In this document: one piece after another, positions 1-11,192 of the stretch
Layout: each line of letters opens with the position of its first letter
How positions within the stretch are numbered: position 1 is the stretch's first letter
Assembly: GCA_963682055.1 (NCBI GenBank)
Contig: OY821745.1
Coordinates: 441,501-505,500 of the forward strand
From: Primula veris
Taxonomy: Eukaryota > Streptophyta > Magnoliopsida > Ericales > Primulaceae
DNA: 64,000 bases
Direction: 5' to 3'
The notes under the pieces: model-generated
The model's input: the letters and a program-made list of their open reading frames with translations, nothing else
What the model was told of the DNA's origin: nothing
Database searches by the model: none
Made by a program: the position numbers and the translations under genes

Positions 1-302
1 TAAGTAAATATGAAATCACTCTTTATATACCTGGTAGAGTGGTAGTATCCAAAATATTACAAACTTAGTTAATTCGGACTCCACCTGATAAGTACATAGG
101 GGTAAATGGGACTATGACTGGGATCATAATTATTTTGTAAATTAGTGTCAAGGATAACTTATATTTCGAAAGTTCAAATTTCATGTTAACTTTCCGTATT
201 AATTTGCTTCAAAGTTGTCGACACAGTGAGTTGGCTTATGCTGTTTTTTCTTTTTATTATGTTTGAAAATGGCACGTTCAACTAATTCACGATTGGGTGC
301 AG

Positions 303-3300
303 GAATGGTGACATCGAAAGTGGGGAAACGTCATGCTCTATCAGGATTTGAGGCACTCAAAGAACTCTTCATATCAAGGTACTTTGTCTTGCAATTCCTG
401 TGAGTACTTGGTCAGTTTTATTTTTGCACATTCCTGTTTGAATATCTGGTTGCTGAGTATGTGACTTTGTAAGAACAGTTAAGTGTCCTAAAACTCTTTT
501 TGAACTGATATAATCTGAACATTTTAATTCAAGATACTCCAATTTTATTGAAGTCCGTTACCAGATGATTAGGTCCGTGGTGAAGTGGAGACTGTTGATT
601 CATCTGTTTTATAGGTTTCAGTATAAACTTAGTCCTACCTTAGAAAGCATTGTGTCCATAGTTATAACACCTGCAAAATATTTATCCATTATACTTTCTA
701 CTCCCAGTCTGCTACCTGACCGCAAATTGAAGACCCTTCTTCAGAGACCTTTGGATCAGCTTCCAGAAAATAAAGATGGAAATTCTCTATTGCTTTTTTG
801 GTATTGGGAGGAATGTCTAAAGCAAAGGTAATACTTCGATCATTATCTTCAACGTGTAGTGAGATGTCTTTCTTGTTTTATATACATGCTCGTTGTACTT
901 GCACCTATCTCTTTGTGTTGATGATCAGGTAAACCATCATATTGTTATTTTCGTTTGTAGTTATACTGGTACTTCAACACTTTCTCTACTGTGTAAATGT
1001 AATGTAGTATAATCTTTATAGCAGAGTGCAGAAAACTTAACCTTTTTTTCTTCTTAAATAGGCTACATATATAAAGGCTAGTTGTAGAATCATAAGGTTC
1101 TGTGGTGCTGGCCAAAATTCACATACCTTTTTCTCAAAATGCCAATGTGTGCAAGGAGTTTATCCTACAAATTTTCTTATTCTTTCTAGCCTCTTGACCC
1201 TATTTGTATCTGGTCTCTACTTGAGAAGTTGAGTAAATTAAGAAAGTACATACGTTTTATTACTTTGTTTTGTATGATATCAATGTGTGATAGGACTGTT
1301 GACTTCTTTACCATTAGATAGGTAATATTAAATCTCATCTTTGGTAATGTTAGGTATGAAAAATTCATAATTGCACTTGAAGAAGCATCGAGGGATTTGC
1401 TACCTTCCTTAAAAGACAGAGCATTGAAGGTTTGTAAATTGTGTCCATATTTGTCTTCTGATTTGGAGAATTTGGTTTACATGAACACAGTGAAACTTAT
1501 TTGCCTCAAAATTTCAATCTTGGGCTGCTTGTTTCTCTTGTTGCCTTCTTAACCAGTCTGGTTCATTTATTTATATTTTTAGCATTTTTGAAATATTAGA
1601 TGTAAACAAGACATTCTAAGATGGAGATTTTGGTTTGCATGAATTTTGCGAATACCATTAAACTTGTAACTGTTACAAGTTAATGAAAGTGCATCTGCGT
1701 ATTATTTGTTAGGTGAAAACCGTGAAATATATAATTCAATCACCATGGCTCATCTTCCCTCTCTTCTTTATGCTTCAAGTGTTGAGAATTTAGATTGAAA
1801 ATGGAAACAAATTTGGTTTGAAAATTTCTCTTGTTTACAATTGTTTTCAGGCTATGTATGGGCTGTTGAGGAGTAAATCAGAGCAAGAACGCAGATTGCT
1901 TTCAGGACTAGTTAACAAGGTAGTACAGTTTTATATCTTTAGATGATAATAGCAAATATTTTCTGTCATTTTGTTTCTTTTTTACCTTGGTCCTTGAGCC
2001 TTTGGCATTCCCTTTTACTTTATGATTTATGCTATTTTCTTTCACCTTCCTACAGCTTGGAGATCCTGAAAATAAGGCTGCATCTAATGCTAATTACCAT
2101 TTGTCGAAGCTTTTGACAGACCACCCAAATATGAAGGTAAAAAGTGTTGAAATTAGCTCCATCATCATTCTTCCTAACATGTTGCTTACCAGACACTTGT
2201 AAATTCACGTTACCTCAATAAAGTTATTATGTGACCAGTTTTATGAACTTTAAAAGTACTCGAGTGGTATACGTTTCTAATAACAGGATTAAAGCTAATC
2301 TGCTAATTGTGAGAGACATTGTAGAGCTTTTTTAACGTGTTACCTCTGTAATCACAATTGTATATCTTCTCATACAGGCTGTGGTGATTGATGAGGTGGA
2401 CACTTTTCTTTTCCGGCCTCGTTTAGGGATGAGAGCCAAATATCATGCTGTAAGTCCAAATAAAAACTATCTGTATTCCCATGTTTTTGCTCTTTTCTTG
2501 AAAACATTAATTGGGCTCTCTTTTAATTAGTGGATTTTATCTTGGATGGTTTTATTACTATTTTGTTTCACTTTACAGGCAAAAGACTAAGCCTTAACCC
2601 AGGATTACTATATTTCGTTTTACTATTGGCTATTGCTATAATATATTCTGAAGGTTGATGATAACACTGTAATTATGTTGGTCTATCCAACAAAAAAGAG
2701 TAACCGATGTATTTGAATCTAGATGGTTTCTTCATCTGTTTTACTTTTTACTCGAGATATTGAGATTTAGTATACTTTCACTTGGATGTACTCTTGATCT
2801 ACTATTTTTTGTGTTGAAGGTAAACTTTCTCAGCCAAATTCAACTAGATCACAGACGAGACGGGTCTAAGGTGGCCAAGCGTTTAATTGATGTGTATTTC
2901 GCTCTTTTTAGGGTAAGGATGAGATGATGAGTATTCTTTGCTCTGCTAATCTGTAGCTCATCAAACATAGTTTGGATTTTTAGTAATGTTCTCTCCCTAT
3001 TTAGGTACTTATTTCTGAGGCTGGTGGAAATACTACGACAGAGAAAAACATTAAAGAAGAGAAGAAGAAATCTTTTAATTCATCTAAAGATAGTAAAGTC
3101 AATGAGTTGTCAGAGTCTCATGTTGAATTAGACTCTCGGTTGCTAACAGTTCTTCTGACTGTAAGTTCTAAAGCTTCTTTTGGTTGCAGCCGTTAGGCTA
3201 ATAAGCTGCTCTTTTTAGGTTAATAGAGAATTGAGTTCATCCAAGTTAATGCTTTCTTAATCATTCAGGCTGAAACACCAGATAAGCGCAGTTTTCAATT

Positions 3301-6300
3301 AGTAAATCAAATGCAGTCCAGCTTTTATGCAATAGAACAAAAACCCGAGTTATAGACTGCAGCTGTATGTTTTCATTTTTCTAGTTATCTTAACAATAAT
3401 GCATCATGTCTAGTAACTCTATACGTGGTTTAGCTTTTGATACTTTAACATGATTACTTCTTTTCAGTCTGAGGCATCTGTTACTTGTTTTCACGCAATG
3501 TTTTTCTTTGCTCAGGGAGTTAATCGAGCATTCTTTTACGTTGCTAGTAATGAGGCTGATGACGTCATTGAAGTGCAAACACCAATACTATATCAACTGG
3601 TATGTTCCGAATCCGTGGTTTGCTTATTTAGTTATTTTTGCAATCATTTCTCCATTTGGTTTCCAGTCGATGTAGTTACGGTCAATTTTGTTCTGAATAT
3701 GCAGGTCCATTCTAAGAACTTTAATGTAGGTATTCAAGCCCTACTGCTGCTTGATAAAATCTCCTCCAAAAATCAGATTGCTAGTGATCGATTTTATCGT
3801 GCATTATATTCAAAGCTTCTACTTCCATCCGTCATGCATTCTTCCAAGGCAAATAACTCTTTACCCCTTTTCGCTCTCCGTGGCATACCTTTTTCTCTAC
3901 TAATCTTGATCTTTGTTGAATTTGTTAAATTTTCAGGGAGAGATGTTTATTGGCTTATTGTTGAGAGCGATGAAGAATGATGTCAATGTTAAGCGTGTAC
4001 CAGCCTTCGCTAAGCGTTTATTGCAAGTTAGTACTGGGATTTGTCTAAGCTTTCTTTTCTATTTTCTGATCGTTAGTTAGCATGTTATCTTTACTTTGTA
4101 GGTTACAGATATTGATCAGCTGATATATTTGACAGGTTGCTCTTCATCAGCCTCCACAGTATGCTTGTGCATGTCTCTTTATCCTATCTGAAGTCCTTAA
4201 ATCAAAGCCAAATGGACCCCATCTATGGTAACACTCATTCTAGATTTCAAAAGGAATTATTTTTTGATTTTGATATTGCAAACCAACCTTAAAAAATTTG
4301 CGATTAGAACACATAATGTTTCTTTTTTGGCGAGTAGTGCACGTATGTTATTTTCTCAGTGACTTAGTACGCTGTGTATCAAACAGCTAAAAAATCATAG
4401 TTGGGGGGTACCAATTAGTGAAGGAAACCAAGTATCTAATATAGTCTATTATTTTTGTTCTATTTTAGTACCCAAATTATGATTTTTCTCCCCACTTGGT
4501 GTACAAAAGCAAAAGAGAAATTATATTTTGTGGGTAATAATTCCAAACTTTTGTTGGATTGTGGACAAAATCGAAATTTCATGATTTGTTTGTTTGCAGA
4601 ATTGTGATTAGCCCTTTTTAAATGTTATTGTCGTTGGCCAAAAGGTCTTGTAACACTATTTTAAAACCCAAGTTAAGTTTTTTTTCCTAGTTAGTGTAAA
4701 AAGGCCAAAAAGAAATCGATATTTTAGGGTAATAATTGATAACTTTTGTAGGTTTGTGCACAAATTCGAAATCTGATGATATGTTTGCCTACAGAATTGT
4801 GTTTAACCCTTTATAAATGATATTGTTGCTGACCAAAAAATGTGTGCATTATCATTATTCATTAAACATCCTTTTTGGAACTCAGGAACATGATGAGTCA
4901 AAATGAGTCCCTTGATGAAGATATTGAGCATTTTGAAGATGTTGTGGAGGAAGAATCTGATAGCCAACTAAATACCGAAATTAATGAACAAATTAATGCT
5001 GTTAAATCTGATAGTGATTCTTCAGAAGATGAAGGTGTTGCTCCGAATTCTGACTCTGAAAGTGATGGTTCAGAAGAAAATGATGACTTGGTTCTTAGTG
5101 GAGAGATAGAAGATGATAAGTTTGTCAAAACTAAGCCAGAAAAAGTAAGTCAGGAGCCAGCTAAGAAGTCTTCATTGCCTGGAGGATACGATCCACGACA
5201 GAGAGAGCCTTCTTACTGGTATGAAATCATTATCTGCTGTATTAGCAAAATATTTGAGTGCATGGGCTTATTTCTTAAGCCAGTAAATGTAGTGTTTTTC
5301 TCATTTGACCTTCCTTTATAATTGCTTGTTTATTTGGTTATACAAATTTACTTTTACTTTTTGTAAGAAATTTATATTTTTAAAAAGTACACATCTTGAA
5401 ACGTTTTTTAAAAAGAAGTATGCTTCCTAACATTATTAGTTATTGCACTACTGTTAACAAGTTTTCACTAGTTCCACGTCTAAATAGTTTACTTTTTCAT
5501 ATCATACAAAACAGACTTCCAACTTGTAGAAGTATTAGCAAGAGGTGTACTTTCGACCTGAAGTGGATAAAGATACTTTTAATACTTATAGGACGCGACA
5601 AATTTATGAAACAGCCCTTAGTTCATCATCTGAGTGCACATTCTATATCATTTAACTGAGGTCATAATACAGACACCAACAAAAAACAGAAAACGATTAA
5701 CAGGGAAACTTGTCAAATTTATTAAGCGTGTATTTATGTCTGAACAGCAATGCAGATCATGTGAGCTGGTGGGAGCTTAGTGTTCTGGCCTCGCATGTGC
5801 ACCCATCAGTGGCTACCATGGCTAAAACCCTACTTTCAGGGGCTAATATTGTGTATAACGGTAACCCATTAAACGATCTTTCACTCGCTGCATTTCTGGA
5901 CAAGTTCATGGAGAAGAAAGCTAAGCAAACCACTTGGCATGGTGGTTCTCATATCGAACCTGCTAAACAGGTGCGTAATTCGTTTCAACTACTTTATCCT
6001 ATCTTAAGAACGAAGTTGAATTTGACTACAAAAAAAACGAAGTAAAATGATAATATGACCAGACTTGCAGTTCCATGAATCGACTCATGTTGAACTTCCC
6101 CTAAATGAAAACTGGTAGAAGTGCCAGTGCATATCTTCTATGACCATTTAGTGGTATAAAAAAAAATCAATATTTTGAAGCTTATGCTCGTCGAAAGTGA
6201 AATGAGTCAAACATTTTATCATGAAGACATTACCTCAAAATATTTGAATTCGAGAATTCGAATCTGCTAAACGGGTGATGACTTTCTCCGCTACCTTGAG

Positions 6301-7473
6301 AACAAAGTAAATACTAATAAATTTTATTTGATCTCGTCTTCCTCTTAAAAAATAATATTCTTCAGTGAATGTTTAATTCTTATAAGATCTTATTGTACTA
6401 CGTTGGCTATTTATTTTTATGAATATAATCTGTCCAATGTTAACCTTCATTTAACCAACTTCATCCAAGGGAGAAGTCGATCAAGAAACTCTTTTTCTTT
6501 TGTAATATGTCCTATGTCATGCCCGGGACTCGGCAGTCCCCAGGGAAGGTTTCCTTTAAGTAGGAATTATAGTAATAAACAACTGACAGGTAAGCAAAGC
6601 TGCGGATGGCAGTGGGATGAACTAGAAATAACATTTATGCATACTAAAACGTAGAATGTGTAATTTGTGCCATGTAAATAATGACATGATGCATGTCATA
6701 TGAAATGCCTGATTTGCCAGTAAAATTTGTGGTTAAAATTTACATAATTAGACCTTTTTATTACAATTTGTTGACAGCTTTCAAGCTTCTTCAACTGTTT
6801 TGATGTTTAGTCTCCAAGACTCTCTTTGAATGTATAAATTACTTATTTGTCTATGCAGCTTGATATGAACAACACGATACTCGGTAAAGAGATTCTCTCT
6901 CTAGACGAAACAGAGGTAGCACCCGAAGACTTTGTCTTCCACAAATTCTACCTGAACAAAGTAACATCCTCAAAGAAGCCAAAGAAGAAGAAGATGAAAA
7001 AGAACAAAGGTGATGATGACGACGACGACGACGATTTACTTGCCCCTATAGGCGACGATGAAAGCGATAACGAAGAGATTGATGACTTGTTGGATGCTTC
7101 TAATCCTACTATAGAGGCAGACGGGGATTATGATTACGACGACCTGGACCGAATTGCCAACGAAGACGATGACGATTTGGTCGGTAATGCCAGTGATGGT
7201 GAGATAGACGAAGAAGAAGATGATATTGCTGCCAATAGCTTTAGCGACGACGACGAGGTTGATATAAAAGAAGGCGAGTTTGGAAGCGATGATGATGACT
7301 TTGAAGAACAAAAACTAAAAAGAAAAAGAAAAAGTAATGGCAAGTCCGGAGCTTCCCCCTTTGCCAGTCTTGATGATTTTGAACATATGATAAATGATGA
7401 TGATCCTTCTATGGAAAACGAGTCTGTTGAAGAGAAGAAAAAGGGGAAGAAGAAGAGAAAGAAGTCCAAGTAA
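303..7473 (+). CDS. SWA2: NOC1/SLOW WALKER 2-like CBF/Mak21 family protein (5' partial)
   Basis: Homologue of plant SLOW WALKER 2 and yeast Noc1/Mak21, a nucleolar protein of early 60S pre-ribosome assembly and export (family knowledge). Fifteen exons can be joined in one frame: 303-378, 708-827, 1354-1429, 1851-1919, 2056-2136, 2378-2449, 2820-2912, 3005-3160, 3516-3599, 3705-3848, 3937-4026, 4136-4227, 4886-5218, 5748-5970, 6859-7473, giving about 773 C-terminal residues; the N-terminus lies left of the window. Recognisable blocks are GMVTSKVGKRHAL, LLPDRKLKTLLQRPLDQLP, the VDTFLFRPRLGMRAKYHAV stretch, FYRALYSKLLLPSVM, MFIGLLLRAMKNDVNVKR and VSWWELSVLASHVHPSV, together the CBF/Mak21 domain. 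The last exon is very acidic (Asp/Glu runs) and ends in a Lys/Arg-rich tail fitting a nucleolar signal. All introns are GT-AG except 3849-3936, which needs a GC donor. Family call is firm; exact splice sites are by eye. Confidence 0.88.
4470..4850. repeat. Diverged tandem duplication inside a SWA2 intron
   Basis: Two diverged copies at a period of about 195 bp lie within the intron 4228-4885. Both contain GGGTAATAATT, a CACAAATTCGAAAT-like block, ATTGTG, an AACCCTTTATAAATG-like block and GCCAAAA. The intron is longer than its neighbours because of this. No coding signal is seen. Confidence 0.6.
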
Positions 7474-8826
7474 GGCCTTGTTTGGTTGTAATCTTTTGAA
7501 CTCATATTTTTTGCTTTAAGTTACACCATTTCGAGTGACCAGCTTAAAATTCCGAGCTGTTGTTTTTGTCCTGAAAAGGCCAGAAGCTTTGAACTAATAG
7601 ACAGTTTTTTTCTCAAACTAAAAAGAAAAAAAGAAGCAAGGAAGCCTCTTAACGTGTTTTGCTACTACTATAATCCCTTGGATTTAGGATAGTGATAATA
7701 TCATATCAAGGTGATTGTAATATTGATGATAATAACGTTCTTTGTCAAATGAATTTATGAGAGAATATGCAGACATGTTTCAAAGGGATGTACTAGTATG
7801 TGTTTATTTTTGAGGGCGACGATCCCATGTAATATTGCAAACTTGAATTCATTGTGACCCGAATATCGATAGACACGCTGTTTACAGTAGTTGATGTTTA
7901 TTGAATAGAGTGATTATGCTTTAGACTACTAGAAGCACCTTGATTTCTTGACAAAATAAGAATTTCACCAGATGGGAAATTTTGTGGCGTTAACTTCATG
8001 TTTATGAGTATGATGCTACACAGGCGCTGATGTTGTATGTTGCGGGTACATTTTTTGAGTAAACTAAGTTTTTGTTTTTATCACTTCCCGTAAAAAGAGA
8101 GGAGAAGAAGACAATTGAGTAAACTCGCAATGACTAGGATACAGTTCAGTTGAAATAGACTCGACTATAAATCGGTACTCATTGCTTTCTTCCATTTTTG
8201 TTTTGTACTCTCGTCACTTTTTCGCTTTCCCTACATTTTGGCCTCCTTTTGATTTTTTGCTCAAAAGAAGTAACATGACTCTGAGCATGGTTAGGCAAGG
8301 GCATATGCTTACATGTAAATAGGACTACCAAACAAGAAGCAATAGTTTTAGATACCAATATTACCTGACTAGTTGTCGCCGGTACAATAGTTAGTTAGTA
8401 TGTAGTGAAACATGTCTGCGAATTAGTAACGGAGAGGTAACAAAATTAAGAATCACATGCTTTCTTCTACTCCTAGAGAATATCGATTCTGCGCACTTTC
8501 GAGTTAACCAATTTACTTATATAGCTGATAAGGGATATTGTACACTTATATATACAAGATACATTATAAATCGAATTTCCGTCATATAAGTTTTGTAAAG
8601 ACAAACGCCTTGCCGTAAAATCCGACATCATTGAGGAACATACCTTATCTTGAGAAAGACTTTGGGACTGTTGTATAATTTGTGTAGTTGGTGTTCTTGT
8701 ATGATTTAGTATTAAAAATTTCGTGTAGTTGGTGTTCTGGTATGGTTTAGTATTAAAGATTGTATATTGTGATTAGACTATTCATTAAAAAAACTACAAA
8801 AAAAACTCACTAACCCTTTTTTGGTC
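7474..8826. other. Intergenic region, SWA2 3' end to SAUR promoter
   Basis: This stretch carries the SWA2 3' UTR, starting with a segment of the GTTTGGTTG-type dispersed repeat (about 7474-7640), then AT-rich DNA. A 40-bp direct repeat (TGTGTAGTTGGTGTTCT context) occurs at about 8681-8765. I see no gene or RNA in it. Confidence 0.5.
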
Positions 8827-8834
8827 TATATAAA
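8827..8834 (+). promoter_or_regulatory. TATA box of the first SAUR gene
   Basis: TATATAAA lies 52 bp upstream of the start codon at 8879, which would leave a short leader of about 20 nt. This is a normal spacing for compact, intronless SAUR genes. Confidence 0.6.
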
Positions 8835-8878
8835 CAAAAGTTTCCTCCCCACGTCTACCTCTCTCAATATTACATGCA

Positions 8879-9199
8879 ATGAAGACTCCTCAACTAAAGA
8901 AACTAAAATCGGCATTGAAAAAACTCCCCTCATTCACTAACCGCACAACCGCCACCACTGAAAAACAACAACTGTATCCTGTCTACGTTGGGATCTCAAG
9001 AAGGCGTTACCTTATAGCCTCGGACGTTATGAGCCATCCGTTGTTTCAAGAAATGTTGGACAAATCGGAGGGTTCAGATGGTGTGACTGTCGCATGCGAA
9101 GTTGTGATGTTCGATCACTTATTGTGGATGATACAAAACTCGGCTGGCTCACAGTTAGGGTCCATGGACGAGCTCGCAGGCTACTATACTTGTAATTAG
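8879..9199 (+). CDS. SAUR-like auxin-responsive protein (106 aa)
   Basis: Intronless gene of 106 aa, within the usual 90-120 aa of small auxin-up RNA proteins. The SAUR core runs from about residue 33 to the end: VYVGISRRRYLIASDVMSHP, LFQEMLDKSEG, and VACEVVMFDHLLWMIQNS, ending in LGSMDELAGYYTC. The VxCEVVxFDHLLWML block and the DELAxxY tail resemble the SAUR76/77/78-type clade rather than the classical short basic SAURs. The N-terminal 30 residues are Lys/Ser/Thr-rich and low in complexity. Known SAURs act at the plasma membrane and nucleus, restraining PP2C.D phosphatases and so affecting cell expansion; this clade is less studied. It has a good TATA box and sits in the same orientation as a clear paralogue at 17610, so the two were probably adjacent before the LTR element entered. 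Confidence 0.85.
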   Translation: MKTPQLKKLKSALKKLPSFTNRTTATTEKQQLYPVYVGISRRRYLIASDVMSHPLFQEMLDKSEGSDGVTVACEVVMFDHLLWMIQNSAGSQLGSMDELAGYYTCN

Positions 9200-10134
9200 T
9201 TTTTGTTTTTTTATTATTTTGTTGCCTTTCTTTTTCTGTATTTTAAGAGGTTACTGTTTTATTTTAAATCATGTTGTTTCGTTTTCCCTTGGGAAAGTAT
9301 ACTTTAAATGTAAAGTTAGTTTTAATAATAAGGGGTGAATTAAATAATTTGTTCGTTTAATTACCTTGGATTAGTTATACTAAATTTGTTCAAATTGGTT
9401 TCAGTTGCCATTATTAATGTTCTTGTGCTCTTTCAGTTAAATTTCTATTTGGTCTCCATATTTCAGTTGAACACATAATAATAATAATAATTGGAGTTTG
9501 TGATAGATAAAAAGAGTGGTCGGTTTTCACTACTTGTTAGTTATTTTTAATGTGTGTTTTTTGTTATGTTGGGATTTTGGTTTAATAACTCTGTTAATTT
9601 ATTTTTTCAAAGTTCATTTTATATTTGTAAGTGTCATATATATATATGACTCATAAGTCATATGTATATCACATATAATTGGTGTACCAAAATAGGATTC
9701 TCACATGTTTAAGTATCATGTTTAATTCTCAAATTGTTTATTGGGATTGAGAGTTATATAATATATTTAAATGTGTTACAGTTATACTGTATATTTCTTG
9801 TTAGGAATCTTTATTTATTGAGATTGGTGATCTTTTGCGTCACGTATTATATCACTATCATTTTTATTTTCAGTGATAAGAATCAAATATCGGTTGGCAA
9901 ATGGTAATATATATAATACAAAAGATTAGCATTTAAAACGGATTGTAAAACTGCAATTTTATACTCACTCCTCATACAAGTAAAAAGTAGTATATAGCCA
10001 AAAAGTAGAAAACGTTTCCAATTCTCATAATAATGCAAAAATATTAAAACGTAAATAACTATTCACTAGGCTATTAGATGTGTAAATTAATCACGTTTTC
10101 ATCATTTAAGCCAAGATCATACTTCGTTTAAATA
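9200..10134. other. AT-rich intergenic DNA downstream of the first SAUR
   Basis: The segment contains the SAUR 3' UTR, an (ATA)n stretch near 9476-9490 and a short TA run near 9640. No coding, RNA or clear transposon structure is seen. Confidence 0.5.
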
Positions 10135-10319
10135 AGTTACAGAATAATCTTTGATTTAGTGAGAGTCAAAAGCTGTCACTAATTTAAAAATCTGTCATAA
10201 ATCTGTCGCAAATTGACTAAACTGTCACAAAACCGTCACAAAAATCATCGCTAATAAGCTCGTAACAAAAAATACCGTCACTAATACCGTCGCGATTTGG
10301 GTAATTTTTTTTTGTAGTG
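10135..10319 (-). mobile_element. CACTA-type MITE, copy 1
   Basis: A 185-bp element ending in TTTTTGTAGTG (reverse complement CACTACAAAAA), with a decayed left end (AGTTACAGAATAA against CACTACAAAATAA). The interior is almost entirely repeats of a motif around CTGTCACAAATCTGTC. It matches five other copies in the window. No matching 3-bp target duplication is clear at this copy. Confidence 0.7.
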
Positions 10320-10651
10320 CTAGCAGTATAATCTCAACAACTCCATTAATGAAATTCCGTGAAAAGAAGAAAAAACAGGCATGTATATATTCTTAAACTT
10401 GTTCACTTGGATCTTCATCAGTGACGGTAGAGTCTTCCTTGATAGTTTAACAACAAGAACAAGCCTCGTAATCCCGTGAACATAAAGAAACTGCCAATCA
10501 TAAGGGCAACTACGAAGCCGGATAACTCCAAAGCAGGGTGTCAATATCCTTTGGGATGACTGAATTATATCGACCATGAGATACCCAATGAAAAGAGTAA
10601 GGATACCACGGCCAACATACTAAAATCCTTCAGACCCATTGATCCTAATTT
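10320..10651 (-). pseudogene. Possible remnant of a small membrane-protein gene
   Basis: Read on the minus strand, a possible splice acceptor (ATAGTTTCAG) is split by the LTR-element insertion: its CAG/ATAAATT junction is restored when the element is removed. It is followed by KLGSMGLKDFSMLAVVSLLF and LGISWSI, then a stop. After a frame change comes a second hydrophobic run, LSGFVVALMIGSFFMFTGLR, ending GRLYRH and a stop. Two membrane-like segments interrupted by a frame break look like a decayed 3' exon. I do not recognise the family, and chance similarity is possible. Confidence 0.3.
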
Positions 10652-10656
10652 ATCTG
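10652..10656. repeat. 5-bp target duplication, left of LTR element
   Basis: ATCTG directly precedes the 5' LTR and is repeated directly after the 3' LTR (17229-17233). Confidence 0.9.
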
Positions 10657-11192
10657 TGTTGGAAAAACTAATGGTTTTTTGAGTGAATGCTATTAACTTT
10701 TAGGAGTTTAAAAACATTTACTCCCCCAATTTATGTGGGTCTTATTATTTGTAAAAGGAGTTACAAAGACAAAAGAAAAGGAATGGTCTTGTGACATTTT
10801 TTAAAAAGAACTTTTCATGAGAAAGAAAAACATGTCATCATACACACATACACACACAAACACATGCATACATATAGAGAGAGAGTACCGCACCACCAAC
10901 GGTCCGACCGTGGCTCGGTGCCGTTTCCGCCGAGTCACATGCGATAGACGTTGTACCTTGGGAACGAAGTGCCCCATTTAGCCAGAAGCAGAGGTGGCGG
11001 GGCAAATATCGTTTAAGGGAAACTGCTCGCAGTTACCTCGTCTCGGACTTTAGTCCATTTCGGTATCATTTACATACTTTTAATTTTGAAGGTTGTAATT
11101 GTTAATTTATATATTTGAGGAAACCATTTTCTGTTTATTTGTCCATTTCTTTTTCGTAGAAATTATTGTGTTTATTTATAACGTACCCAACA
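10657..11192 (+). repeat. 5' LTR (536 bp)
   Basis: Begins TGTTGG and ends CCAACA, a 6-bp inverted repeat typical of Ty1/copia LTRs. It is identical to the 3' LTR except at LTR position 397 (G at 11053, A at 17089). It contains a (CA)n/(GA)n tract near 10850-10886. Confidence 0.95.

Noticed and set aside
5396..5659. 87-aa frame within SWA2
   Set aside because: Intronic (5219-5747); no similarity to the family, which continues directly from PSYC to NADHVSWWEL.
6403..6654. 83-aa frame within SWA2
   Set aside because: It lies wholly in the last intron (5971-6858), and exons on both sides join in frame without it.
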